Positions 6,459 to 12,869 of a stretch of DNA of 12,869 nucleotides are shown piece by piece. Location of the stretch: contig JAPUIL010000341.1 of NCBI GenBank assembly GCA_027297085.1, positions 1 to 12,869 of the forward strand, read 5' to 3'. The translations under genes and the position numbers were made by a program. This stretch comes from Verrucomicrobiota bacterium (lineage in GTDB: Bacteria; Verrucomicrobiota; Verrucomicrobiia; Opitutales; UBA2995). Under the pieces are notes generated by a model. It was not told the origin of the DNA. It was given only the letters and a program-made list of their open reading frames with translations, and ran no database searches. The first letter of the stretch is position 1. Each line of letters starts with the position of its first letter.

Positions 6459-7624
6459 GAAAAGGTATCTAATAATTGAGTGGCAGTATGCCGGGCTTGT
6501 TGGTCGGCTTCAAGGACCTCATCAAGCGATTCAGGTTCATGAGTTTTACAAGCTTCCAGTGTTTTTTCTATAATTTTGGGAATTTCAAGAAAACCAATCT
6601 TCTTTTTTAAGAATGCCGCAACGCCAATTTCATTAGCGGCGTTGAAAATTGTTGGGCCGACGCCGCCAGTCTCCAGACTGTCGTAAGCCAATCGCAGGCA
6701 TGGGTAGCGGCCAAAATCGGGTGGGGCGAGATCCAGGCTAAGTTTTTCCTCGAAATTCAAGCTTGGTTCAGTCCTTTCAAAACGGTCCGGGTGGAGTAAG
6801 GCGTGTTGAATTGCGAAGGTCATGGATGGCGGACTTAATTGTGCGAGAATTGATCCATCTATAAATTCCACTAAGGAGTGAATGATGCTGGTTGGGTGAA
6901 TCCTTACGATTATCTTTTGGCTTGGTAAACCAAACAGCCAATGTGCTTCAATAACCTCGAGTCCTTTATTAGCCATTGTAGCTGAGTCCACTGTGATTTT
7001 CTTGCCCATCGACCAGTTCGGGTGGCACACGGCTTCTTCGGGAGTGATGGTATCAAATGTATCCAATGGACGGTCACGAAAGATCCCGCCAGAGGCAGTC
7101 AGGATAATGCGTTCGATAGTGCGTTTCTCTTCTCCATCAATGCATTGGAATATCGCGTTGTGCTCACTATCCACAGGAAGCAGCTTTACCCCTGCTTTTT
7201 CAACGGCCGCGGTAAAGAATTTTCCGGCCATGACAAAGATTTCCTTGCTCGCAAGTGCAAGATCCTTGCCTTGATCAACTGCAGCAAGGGCTGGTCGTAA
7301 TCCCAAAGTTCCAACAATTGCAATGAGCACAATATCCGCTTCCTCCAGGATTGCCAGTTGTATGAGCCCATCCATGCCCTGATAGAGGTACCTATTCTCG
7401 AAATTTCCGGATGCGTTTGCCTCCAAATAAGCCTTTTCATCATAGATAGCGGCATTCGGAACCTCAAACTCTTCACAGATTTCGGCCAGTTTTTCGTGGG
7501 ATCGGTTGCATGCGACTCCCATCAACTCGATCCTGTGGCGGTGTTTACGCAACACCTTCATGGTATTCTCACCGATCGACCCCGTAGCACCGAGAATAAC
7601 TATCTTCTTGGTTTTCCTACTCAT
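6452..7624 (-). CDS. dxr: 1-deoxy-D-xylulose 5-phosphate reductoisomerase
   Basis: A 390-residue cytoplasmic NADPH-dependent enzyme that makes MEP from DXP, the first committed MEP-pathway step and the fosmidomycin target. The nucleotide-binding motif GATGSIG is at residues 12-18. Metal ligands D152 and E154 sit in PVDSEHNAIFQ, and E223 in NKGLEVIEAHW, matching E. coli D150, E152 and E231. The flexible active-site loop HPNWSMGKKITVDSATM is at 201-217. Length is normal (E. coli 398). Its ATG overlaps the cdsA TGA (ATGA at 7624-7621) and its TAA overlaps the rseP start region, so it is translated within a tightly coupled operon. Confidence 0.97.
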   Translation of the reverse strand: MSRKTKKIVILGATGSIGENTMKVLRKHRHRIELMGVACNRSHEKLAEICEEFEVPNAAIYDEKAYLEANASGNFENRYLYQGMDGLIQLAILEEADIVLIAIVGTLGLRPALAAVDQGKDLALASKEIFVMAGKFFTAAVEKAGVKLLPVDSEHNAIFQCIDGEEKRTIERIILTASGGIFRDRPLDTFDTITPEEAVCHPNWSMGKKITVDSATMANKGLEVIEAHWLFGLPSQKIIVRIHPTSIIHSLVEFIDGSILAQLSPPSMTFAIQHALLHPDRFERTEPSLNFEEKLSLDLAPPDFGRYPCLRLAYDSLETGGVGPTIFNAANEIGVAAFLKKKIGFLEIPKIIEKTLEACKTHEPESLDEVLEADQQARHTATQLLDTFSC

Positions 7625-8466
7625 GCGGGCGCAAAAAAGGAGAGAATGATGAAGGCGACAGGTGCGCTTAAAAGCAGACTGTCTATCAAGTCAAACGCTC
7701 CTCCTATGCCTGGTATACTCCTGCCACTATCTTTCACGTTAGCCTGTCGTTTAATGACAGATTCAATCAGGTCCGACAATGCGGCCATGGAAGCAATGGG
7801 AATCGCGCATAGGGCGGCTACCCATGGAAGAAAATTTTCCGGGAAGAGATCCGGAAGAAAATATACCACAATAAACGCAAAAAATGAGGAGGTGAGGACG
7901 CCTCCAATAAATCCTTCCCAGGTTTTTGATGGGCTAATTTGTGGAGCCATTTTATTTTTCCCAAACCAACTGCCTAAAAGGAGTCCGCCCATATCTGAGA
8001 ATTTGCCTACAACGACTACCCAACAAGCCAAGGCCACACCTATGATCTGATCAGGAAATAATTGGGCGATTCGAATGTAAAACGTCATCATAAAGGGGAT
8101 GAGCAAGACCCCGATAAAGGTTCCACCAATTCGTTGAAAATTGTCTTTGATTTCACGGGTTCGGATTCCGACCAGAGCACAAACGGTGAATCCCACGGCC
8201 AATACGGTGGCATCATCCACAACGCCTCCTGCGTAGTTGTGCAACAGCTCCTGATAATAGGTGGCCAGTGGGAGGCATCCACCAATCACGAGTCCGTAAA
8301 CACGGTAGGCTTTCCAACCCATATTTTTCGCCATGTTGTAAATCTCATTCTGGGCGATCAGAGAGAGGATGGTGATCAGCCACACAACGGCCGTAAGTTT
8401 CCATAAATAGAGCGAACCCAGGAATAGGCTCCAAAGAATTAGTGTGCTGACGATGCGTTTTCCCAC
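7621..8466 (-). CDS. cdsA: Phosphatidate cytidylyltransferase (CDP-diacylglycerol synthase)
   Basis: A 281-residue inner-membrane enzyme that makes CDP-diacylglycerol from phosphatidic acid and CTP, feeding all phospholipid synthesis. Several hydrophobic helices are visible. Residues 156-186 carry the family's FSDMGG, GSWFGK and SPSKTWEG blocks. The C-terminal signature (about 231-262) has SVIKRQANVKDSGRS and then IPGIGGAFDLID. Here the usual H of the PGHGG block is I254 and the usual R of DR is L260, two departures from the classical signature, while K and D residues remain. The start is GTG at 8466, three bases after the uppS TGA. Assignment rests on motifs plus the conserved uppS-cdsA-dxr-rseP order. 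Confidence 0.93.
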   Translation of the reverse strand: MGKRIVSTLILWSLFLGSLYLWKLTAVVWLITILSLIAQNEIYNMAKNMGWKAYRVYGLVIGGCLPLATYYQELLHNYAGGVVDDATVLAVGFTVCALVGIRTREIKDNFQRIGGTFIGVLLIPFMMTFYIRIAQLFPDQIIGVALACWVVVVGKFSDMGGLLLGSWFGKNKMAPQISPSKTWEGFIGGVLTSSFFAFIVVYFLPDLFPENFLPWVAALCAIPIASMAALSDLIESVIKRQANVKDSGRSIPGIGGAFDLIDSLLLSAPVAFIILSFFAPA

Positions 8467-8469
8467 GAG

Positions 8470-9252
8470 TCAGGAACTAGTAGATTTTATTGGAACCGAT
8501 TGTTCCTTCCGGATTTGTTCGCCTGTTTTTCCGAATCTGCGTTCACGGTTTTGGTATTCTTGAATAGCCGCTTCAAACAGGTCGGGACCAAAGTCAGGCC
8601 AGCAAACAGGACTAAAATAGTACTCCGAATAAGCACTCTGAAGTAGAAGAAAATTACTTATCCGGTGCTCTCCGGAGGTTCTAATCACCAACTCAGGGTC
8701 GGGAATTCCTGATGTATCTAAATACTTGTTGAATGTAGTCCATTCAAGAGCGCTTGCGGTTTCAGTTCCCTGATCCACCGCAACGGTGTATCTTTTGACC
8801 GCATCAATCACTTCATTTCGAGCCCCGTAATTGAGTGCAAGAATCAGGTGATTTTCTCCGAAATGTTGCGTCTCCTCTTTAACTTGATTTAATAGCTTAA
8901 AAACGGAGAGTGGAAGTTGTTCAATGCGGCCTATGGTATGCAGCCTAATTTTATTTTTTAGAAGTTGTTTTCTCTGGTGAGTCAAAAATGACTCAAGCAT
9001 GTTCATTAGCGCGTCGACCTCGGATTTTGGACGTTTCCAGTTTTCAGCGGAAAAAGCATACAAGGTCAGGTATTTAACCCCCAGTTTTCCAGCTTTTTCG
9101 ACAATTTTTTCCACATTATCAACCCCTTTTCGGTGACCTTCATTGCGAGGTAGTCCCTTCCGATTAGCCCAACGCCCATTACCGTCCATTATGATAGCAA
9201 CATGCTGGATTGTAGGCTGTTGTTGGGATGAGGTTTCCAAGATTGGATTCAA
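8470..9252 (-). CDS. uppS: Undecaprenyl diphosphate synthase (cis-prenyltransferase)
   Basis: A 260-residue enzyme that adds cis isoprene units from IPP to farnesyl diphosphate, making the C55 carrier lipid precursor for peptidoglycan and other envelope polymers. The catalytic D23 is in IIMDGNGRWANRKG. The other family blocks are present: NEGHRKGV (37-44), LYAFSAENWKRP (64-75), ALNYGARNEV and RTSGEHRISNFLL (191-203), then YYFSPVCWPDF. The start must be the TTG at 9252: an in-frame TAA lies one codon above it, and the next ATG is inside the catalytic motif. No clear ribosome site is seen. It is the first gene of the minus-strand operon. Confidence 0.96.
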   Translation of the reverse strand: MNPILETSSQQQPTIQHVAIIMDGNGRWANRKGLPRNEGHRKGVDNVEKIVEKAGKLGVKYLTLYAFSAENWKRPKSEVDALMNMLESFLTHQRKQLLKNKIRLHTIGRIEQLPLSVFKLLNQVKEETQHFGENHLILALNYGARNEVIDAVKRYTVAVDQGTETASALEWTTFNKYLDTSGIPDPELVIRTSGEHRISNFLLLQSAYSEYYFSPVCWPDFGPDLFEAAIQEYQNRERRFGKTGEQIRKEQSVPIKSTSS

Positions 9253-9558
9253 TTTTTAAAAGTAGCTTTGGCGGTGTTCTCGCCAAGGTAAATGGAAAAG
9301 TCCAGTTTATGGGCCAACTTTGCATTGAATTCAACTGGTTTTTGTGAATTTCCAAGCAGCAATCTGGACTTCTCCGTGCGATATCAGGCCAAAAAAACCG
9401 ATAAAAATCGTCGAAATCTCAGGATTCATTTTTGAACTCTCGATTACTGGGATGAGTCGGAAACATTATCAATCCAAGGTTTGAAAATTTCAAAATACCA
9501 AAACTATTTTGGATGATGTCCTTGCTTGAATACTACCTTTTATCATTAATGCGTTGTT
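9253..9558. promoter_or_regulatory. Divergent intergenic region between uppS and the rdx-like gene
   Basis: This 306-base region must hold the promoter of the minus-strand uppS operon and of the plus-strand rdx-like gene. I cannot place convincing -35/-10 pairs. Visible structure includes a hairpin TTGGCG/CGCCAA (9268-9273 with 9281-9286, loop of 7) in the uppS leader, 15 bases above its TTG start. Two adjacent AT-rich palindromes lie at 9480-9494 and 9498-9512, upstream of the rdx-like ATG. No coding frame of note is present. Confidence 0.5.
9480..9512. promoter_or_regulatory. Two adjacent AT-rich palindromes upstream of the rdx-like gene
   Basis: TTTGAAA/TTTCAAA (9480-9486 with 9488-9494) is a 7-bp inverted repeat around one base. 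CCAAAA/TTTTGG (9498-9503 with 9507-9512) is a 6-bp inverted repeat around CTA. They are three bases apart and end 46 bases before the ATG at 9559. They could be operator half-sites, but palindromes arise easily in AT-rich DNA. Confidence 0.25.
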
Positions 9559-9834
9559 ATGGAAAATCGGGTACAAATTAAATACTGCTCCCAATGCAGG
9601 TTTGTCCTGCGAGCTACCTGGCTCGCCCAGGAGATTCTGTTTACGTTTGGTCTGGATCTCGCTGAGGTGGCGTTGGTGCCTGGAATAGAAGGAGTCTTCA
9701 CGGTACATCTAAATGGCAATCTGCTCTTTAATAAAAAAACTGAAGGGCGCTTTCCGGATTCCAAAGAACTCAAACAATTGATACGTGATCGCATTGATCC
9801 GGATCGCGATTTGGGGCACAGTGATCGTCCCTAA
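9559..9834 (+). CDS. SelT/SelW/SelH (Rdx) family thioredoxin-fold protein, Cys form
   Basis: A 91-residue protein. It opens with a short beta strand and a CxxC redox motif: IKYCSQCRF, with C10 and C13. Then follow an ALVPGIEGVFTVHLNGNLLFNKK strand-turn-strand, and the GRFPDSKELKQLIRDRI helix. This order (YCxxC, then G-x-F-x-V, then G-R-FP) is that of the Rdx family, whose animal members use selenocysteine at the second Cys. Bacterial members are small cytoplasmic proteins thought to act in thiol redox, but their substrates are unknown. No TGA or SECIS question arises, because a normal Cys codon is used. The ATG at 9559 gives normal length; no clear ribosome site is visible. Its stop is 4 bases from the metA stop. 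Confidence 0.85.
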   Translation: MENRVQIKYCSQCRFVLRATWLAQEILFTFGLDLAEVALVPGIEGVFTVHLNGNLLFNKKTEGRFPDSKELKQLIRDRIDPDRDLGHSDRP

Positions 9835-9838
9835 TGGT

Positions 9839-10756
9839 TCAGTCGATCTGATTGATATCAAATGGCGTGGATTGATACACGTAGTAGTTCAGCCAATTAT
9901 TATAGAGAAGATTTGAATGGGCTCTCCAGCTGAGTACCGGTTCTTTCTCCGGGTCACTGTCCGGAAAGTAATTCTCAGGCATTTTGATCGGCAGATTCTT
10001 GTCCAGGTCCCTTACATATTCTTTCTTCAGGGAATCAGCTTCGTATTCGGAATGATTGAAAACATATAATCGTCTGGTAGATTCATCCCGCACAATGTAG
10101 AGACCTGATTCAGGAGAATCGGACAACACGTCTAACTCTTTTACCTGGTCGATATCCTCTTTTCGCATCTCTGTATGGCGGCTGACAGGTACTTGAAATT
10201 TATCGTCAAAACCGCGCATCAAAAAAGAGTCGCGTTTTAACTTATCATGCAGGAACACACCGAATTTTTTCTGCGGTAAATTATATTTCTCAACACCGTA
10301 GAAATGGTGCAAAGCTGCTTGAGCACCCCAGCAAATAAAAAAGCAGGACCACACATTTGTACGGCTCCAGTCGAGGATATTCTTAAGCTCCTCCCAATAT
10401 TCAACTTCTTCCCAAGGAAGCTGTTCAATGGGTGCACCGGTTACAATCAGTCCGTCAAATTTGCGATCCTTTACTTTATCCCAAGTTTGGTAAAATTGCA
10501 GTAGATGCTCTCTGCTGGTGTTTTTCGATTCATAGGAAGCGGTGGTGAGTAGCGTAATGTTGATTTGGAGTGGAGTATTACTCAAGAGCCTCATTAGTTG
10601 TGTTTCTGTATCAATCTTGTTGGGCATCAAGTTCAATACTGCCACCTCAAGAGCGCGGATATCCTGATGAATAGCCTTTCTTTCGGACATCACAAAGATG
10701 TTCTCTTTCTCCAGTCTCTGTTTAGCAGGAAGATTATTTGGAATATTAATTGGCAT
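9839..10756 (-). CDS. metA: Homoserine O-acyltransferase, MetA type (predicted acetyltransferase)
   Basis: A 305-residue cytoplasmic enzyme that activates homoserine for methionine synthesis. The start MPINIPNNLPAKQRLEKENIF is typical. The catalytic Cys is C142 in ICWGAQAALHHFYG, with H235 and E237 in FNHSEYE, numbers identical to E. coli MetA. Residue 111 is Glu (TGAPIEQLPWEEV). In studied MetA proteins Glu at this place favours acetyl-CoA and Gly favours succinyl-CoA, so O-acetylhomoserine is the predicted product, despite many database names using succinyltransferase. A clear terminator lies upstream, so it has its own promoter in 10757-10846, where no strong consensus or SAM riboswitch is visible. 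No terminator separates it from the convergent rdx-like gene. Confidence 0.95.
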   Translation of the reverse strand: MPINIPNNLPAKQRLEKENIFVMSERKAIHQDIRALEVAVLNLMPNKIDTETQLMRLLSNTPLQINITLLTTASYESKNTSREHLLQFYQTWDKVKDRKFDGLIVTGAPIEQLPWEEVEYWEELKNILDWSRTNVWSCFFICWGAQAALHHFYGVEKYNLPQKKFGVFLHDKLKRDSFLMRGFDDKFQVPVSRHTEMRKEDIDQVKELDVLSDSPESGLYIVRDESTRRLYVFNHSEYEADSLKKEYVRDLDKNLPIKMPENYFPDSDPEKEPVLSWRAHSNLLYNNWLNYYVYQSTPFDINQID

Positions 10757-10846
10757 CGGAAAACTAAAAAGCGCCTAGGTATAAGGAAAGCTGAAAGACA
10801 GCGAAAGAAAAATTTTGAATTCCAATCTTGAGTCTCGATACCACAA

Positions 10847-10876
10847 AAAAGGCAGATCCAGACGGATCTGCCTTTT
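10847..10876 (-). terminator. Rho-independent terminator of the TonB-domain gene
   Basis: A perfect 13-bp stem pairs 10847-10859 with 10864-10876 around the loop AGAC. Read on the minus strand it is followed by a run of T (the plus-strand A-run 10844-10850 partly in the stem), so it ends the TonB-domain transcript before metA. On the plus strand TTTTGTTT follows, so it could work both ways. Confidence 0.88.
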
Positions 10877-10953
10877 GTTTGGGTTAGCCCGTTTTGGGCC
10901 GTGCTCTATGGATAGTTGGTACTATCGAAATGTTTCTTAGAAAAAAGTGAGGT

Positions 10954-11685
10954 TTAGTTGTTGTCGCTGTCCAGATTGGCCAGTGCCGGTTTCACAACTC
11001 TCTGTGGGTTAACAGAAATAGATGAAGCAGCTGCATTGATAACTTGGTTGTCTTTGTATTTAGTTCCTTTTCCGAAAACAAAAGGTTGAATTTGCTTGGA
11101 ACTAGTTGCCCGACCTTTTCGCTTTGCTGGTTCGTATTGCCATTGGCGAATCGCTTTTAGCACCGGCAAGTTCAGTCGCTGATCGCCCGAATAAAGAACT
11201 TTTACCCGAGTTACAAATCCAGCAGAGTCTACCGATACCGCTACACCAACTTCTCCTTCTACTTCCTGCAGTTTTTTGGCGAGTTGTGGTTTGGGGCTGT
11301 AAAGTGGAATTGCTTTCTCGTCGATCGAAGTGAGAAAGGAAGATCCAAAAGTAAGTGGTTGAACAATCTTGCAGGATACGGGTTTCCCATTTCTGTAAGC
11401 AGGTTCGAATTCCCACTTTCTTACAGCCCTTAGAGTAGGCTTTTCAAGATCCGGATGGGAGGAATGTCTTACTAAGGCGTTTGTCACATTCCCCTTGGAG
11501 TCGATCTCTATGAGCAGACTCACGTATGCGTCGGAAGTAATGATACGTCCAAAAAATGTTGGATTTGGTGTGTTAATCGGGCGCGGGTAAACATCAAAGT
11601 TCTCCGCTGCCGTCAGGCTATTCCCAACGAGCAACGCCAGACTGAACATAAAGATTATGAGTTTTACAGAGTTCATCAGATGCAT
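10954..11685 (-). CDS. Secreted protein with two TonB C-terminal-like domains
   Basis: A 243-residue protein from the ATG at 11685. It has a signal peptide or single N-terminal membrane segment (VKLIIFMFSLALLVGNSLTAAE, about 7-28), then two repeats of the TonB C-terminal fold. The first (about 50-113) reads AYVSLLIEIDSKGNV, ...LRAVRKWEFEPAYRNGKP. The second (about 143-205) reads EGEVGVAVSVDSAGFV, ...LKAIRQWQYEPAKRKGRA. Classical TonB has one such domain, a proline-rich spacer and ExbB/D partners; the spacer and partners are absent here. It is therefore more likely a periplasmic protein than an energy transducer, with unknown partner. ATG 11676 is an equally good start; a TTG at 11772 gives a longer but less likely N-terminus. 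A terminator follows at 10847-10876. Confidence 0.8.
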   Translation of the reverse strand: MHLMNSVKLIIFMFSLALLVGNSLTAAENFDVYPRPINTPNPTFFGRIITSDAYVSLLIEIDSKGNVTNALVRHSSHPDLEKPTLRAVRKWEFEPAYRNGKPVSCKIVQPLTFGSSFLTSIDEKAIPLYSPKPQLAKKLQEVEGEVGVAVSVDSAGFVTRVKVLYSGDQRLNLPVLKAIRQWQYEPAKRKGRATSSKQIQPFVFGKGTKYKDNQVINAAASSISVNPQRVVKPALANLDSDNN

Positions 11686-11848
11686 GGTTGTTAAATCAAA
11701 GAAACAGGTATAAATTTTCCTCTTTTGGTAGGGATTTCCAGTATTCAGGATCGGCAAAAGGAATTTTAGCAAACCCGTTACAATTACACTTAACTGTACC
11801 TAGAAAGTGATCCTCTATCGTCAGTTGACTCTGCCGGAACCTTATAAA

Positions 11849-12869
11849 TTAACGAGACTTCAAGGCTTCTAGAACTCGTAATACAATCGGTTCGTCAGGT
11901 GGCAGGGTTTCCTTCAACGCAAAAAGCGTTTCGGCAACGAGAGAATAGTCCGGCTCTGCATTGCCTTCCAAGGTCGAGAGTTGTTGAACATAGCGAATAC
12001 TTCGGTCGATCAACTTGAAATTACTCGGTTTCACGTAGGTCATTAAGTTACTTTCAAAGCGTCCCAGAATTCCCATGACCAAAGTCGAGTGGATGTTTAA
12101 TACTAGTTTGAGAAGCAGATTGTGTTCGAAAAAAGTCAGTTCAGGAGCTCGAATTCTCCAGTTGTGTTCTTCAAAGTTGAATTGAAAGCCCTGATCGACA
12201 ACTTCTATATCGAACAGGTGCTGGGTCGCTGCCTTAGTTTTGCGGGTCCTTTCAGCAAGGCAGTTCTGTCCGATCGTGAATCCGTTCAGATATTCCAATC
12301 CAACGAACGATTTAATTTCTTTCCATTCAAGGCACCTGGGTTTGCGTTTTAAAATATGATGCCAAGCGATTTCTGAATTCGCCGCCGAGGGTACAGACAG
12401 GTAGCACCAACCTGGGGGGTCCGCGGGGTTGCTTACATTTTCAAAAGGAGAAAGAGCGAAAGTAGGGGCCCGTTCAGTTGTATCGGTCAGGACCGTTACG
12501 CCAAAGGATTTAGTGTTGTAAATGACGTATTCAGATTTCTGGTAACAAACAGCTTCCTTCTCCGTAAACTTGCCGAGTGGAAAAAGGCTTAAATCTTCCC
12601 AGGTTTGACGAAATTGTTGGAGACGGCGCTTTATTGTCTCCTGATTTTCCCCGTATTGAATCGCCCATCCCACTGAAGCCATCAACACAGTGCTGGCTTG
12701 CATCCGTGTACTGCCCGATAAACCCATCGAGCCTACAAAAAGACTCAAGCATTTGATGGCGGAGTTCTTGAGAACACGCGAAGATCTTTCAATTTCCTTG
12801 AGGAGTTGTGCCCTTGGGTTGCAGTATAAAAACCATGGTTTTTTATCTGATCGTTGTGCGGCCGCTTCA
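11849..12869 (-). CDS. SIS-domain protein resembling glucokinase regulatory protein / MurQ (5' truncated)
   Basis: The gene is open to the right edge, so its N-terminus lies outside; 339 residues are visible. Near residues 12-20 is WFLYCNPRA, and at 46-60 GSMGLSGSTRMQAST, the sugar-phosphate SIS signature of MurQ (MurNAc-6-phosphate etherase) and GKRP. MurQ would end soon after with a small helical domain. Here about 280 more residues follow, including VTVLTDTTERAPTF (about 125-137), read as a second SIS domain, and YVKPSNFKLIDRSIRYVQQL, the conserved MurQ/GKRP C-terminal helix region. The double-SIS length suggests a GKRP-like protein, which binds fructose or amino-sugar phosphates. Whether it is an etherase, a kinase regulator or something else cannot be told. 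A TTG at 12748 is not the true start. Confidence 0.65.
   Translation of the reverse strand, partial: EAAAQRSDKKPWFLYCNPRAQLLKEIERSSRVLKNSAIKCLSLFVGSMGLSGSTRMQASTVLMASVGWAIQYGENQETIKRRLQQFRQTWEDLSLFPLGKFTEKEAVCYQKSEYVIYNTKSFGVTVLTDTTERAPTFALSPFENVSNPADPPGWCYLSVPSAANSEIAWHHILKRKPRCLEWKEIKSFVGLEYLNGFTIGQNCLAERTRKTKAATQHLFDIEVVDQGFQFNFEEHNWRIRAPELTFFEHNLLLKLVLNIHSTLVMGILGRFESNLMTYVKPSNFKLIDRSIRYVQQLSTLEGNAEPDYSLVAETLFALKETLPPDEPIVLRVLEALKSR

Noticed and set aside
7358..8050. A 230-codon plus-strand frame across dxr and cdsA
   Set aside because: It is antisense to two well-supported genes and shows no family motif.
9268..9286. Hairpin in the uppS leader as a terminator or attenuator
   Set aside because: The stem is only 6 bp plus weak pairs and no T-run follows directly on the minus strand, so it is recorded only as structure in the intergenic entry.
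10757..10846. SAM riboswitch or methionine-responsive leader before metA
   Set aside because: The space between the terminator and the ATG is only 90 bases and shows none of the conserved SAM-riboswitch helices.
1..12869. CRISPR array, tRNA or rRNA genes
   Set aside because: No regularly spaced direct repeats, no cloverleaf with a T-loop GTTCGA core, and no rRNA-like sequence were seen in reading either strand.

Overview
The window looks like chromosome from a Gram-negative bacterium of moderate GC. The best guess is the PVC group, probably Verrucomicrobiota (Opitutae-like). This is inferred from the long form of IspG with its inserted central domain, the MEP isoprenoid pathway, an outer-membrane-type RseP protease, TonB-domain proteins, weak Shine-Dalgarno sites and frequent non-ATG starts. 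No 16S rRNA or other decisive marker is present, so the taxonomy is tentative.

Layout. Positions 3-113 hold the last 36 codons of an unrecognised gene. Positions 129-1496 hold one complete IS3-family insertion sequence (orfA 168-488, orfB 502-1305) with short terminal inverted repeats and a large branched palindrome between orfB and the right end. Positions 1497-2180 contain no convincing protein gene. They hold a second long palindrome (1543-1602), an AT-rich stretch, and a possible small RNA ending in a good intrinsic terminator (1981-2021).

Positions 2181-9252 form one tight operon read on the minus strand: uppS, cdsA, dxr, rseP, ispG, rph. The first five genes overlap or are separated by 3 bases; rph follows after a gap of about 58 bases. 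The operon is about membrane and envelope building. Dxr and IspG are the second and a late step of the MEP pathway, which makes IPP and DMAPP. UppS condenses these into undecaprenyl diphosphate, the lipid carrier for peptidoglycan. CdsA makes CDP-diacylglycerol for phospholipids. RseP is an intramembrane protease of envelope stress signalling. RNase PH (tRNA 3' trimming) is a passenger at the end.

After a 306-base divergent intergenic region comes a small plus-strand Rdx/SelW-like thioredoxin-fold gene (9559-9834). It is convergent, with only 4 bases between, with a minus-strand metA (9839-10756) whose acyl-donor residue predicts acetyl-CoA use. A 13-bp perfect terminator hairpin (10847-10876) separates metA from a secreted protein with two TonB C-terminal domains. 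The window ends in a truncated minus-strand SIS-domain gene resembling MurQ and the glucokinase regulatory protein.

Most of the window is ordinary housekeeping sequence. No clear new biological system was found. The most unexplained parts are the noncoding block 1306-2021 (two complex palindromes and a possible small RNA), the frame arrangement of the IS3 element, and the GKRP-like gene at the right edge.
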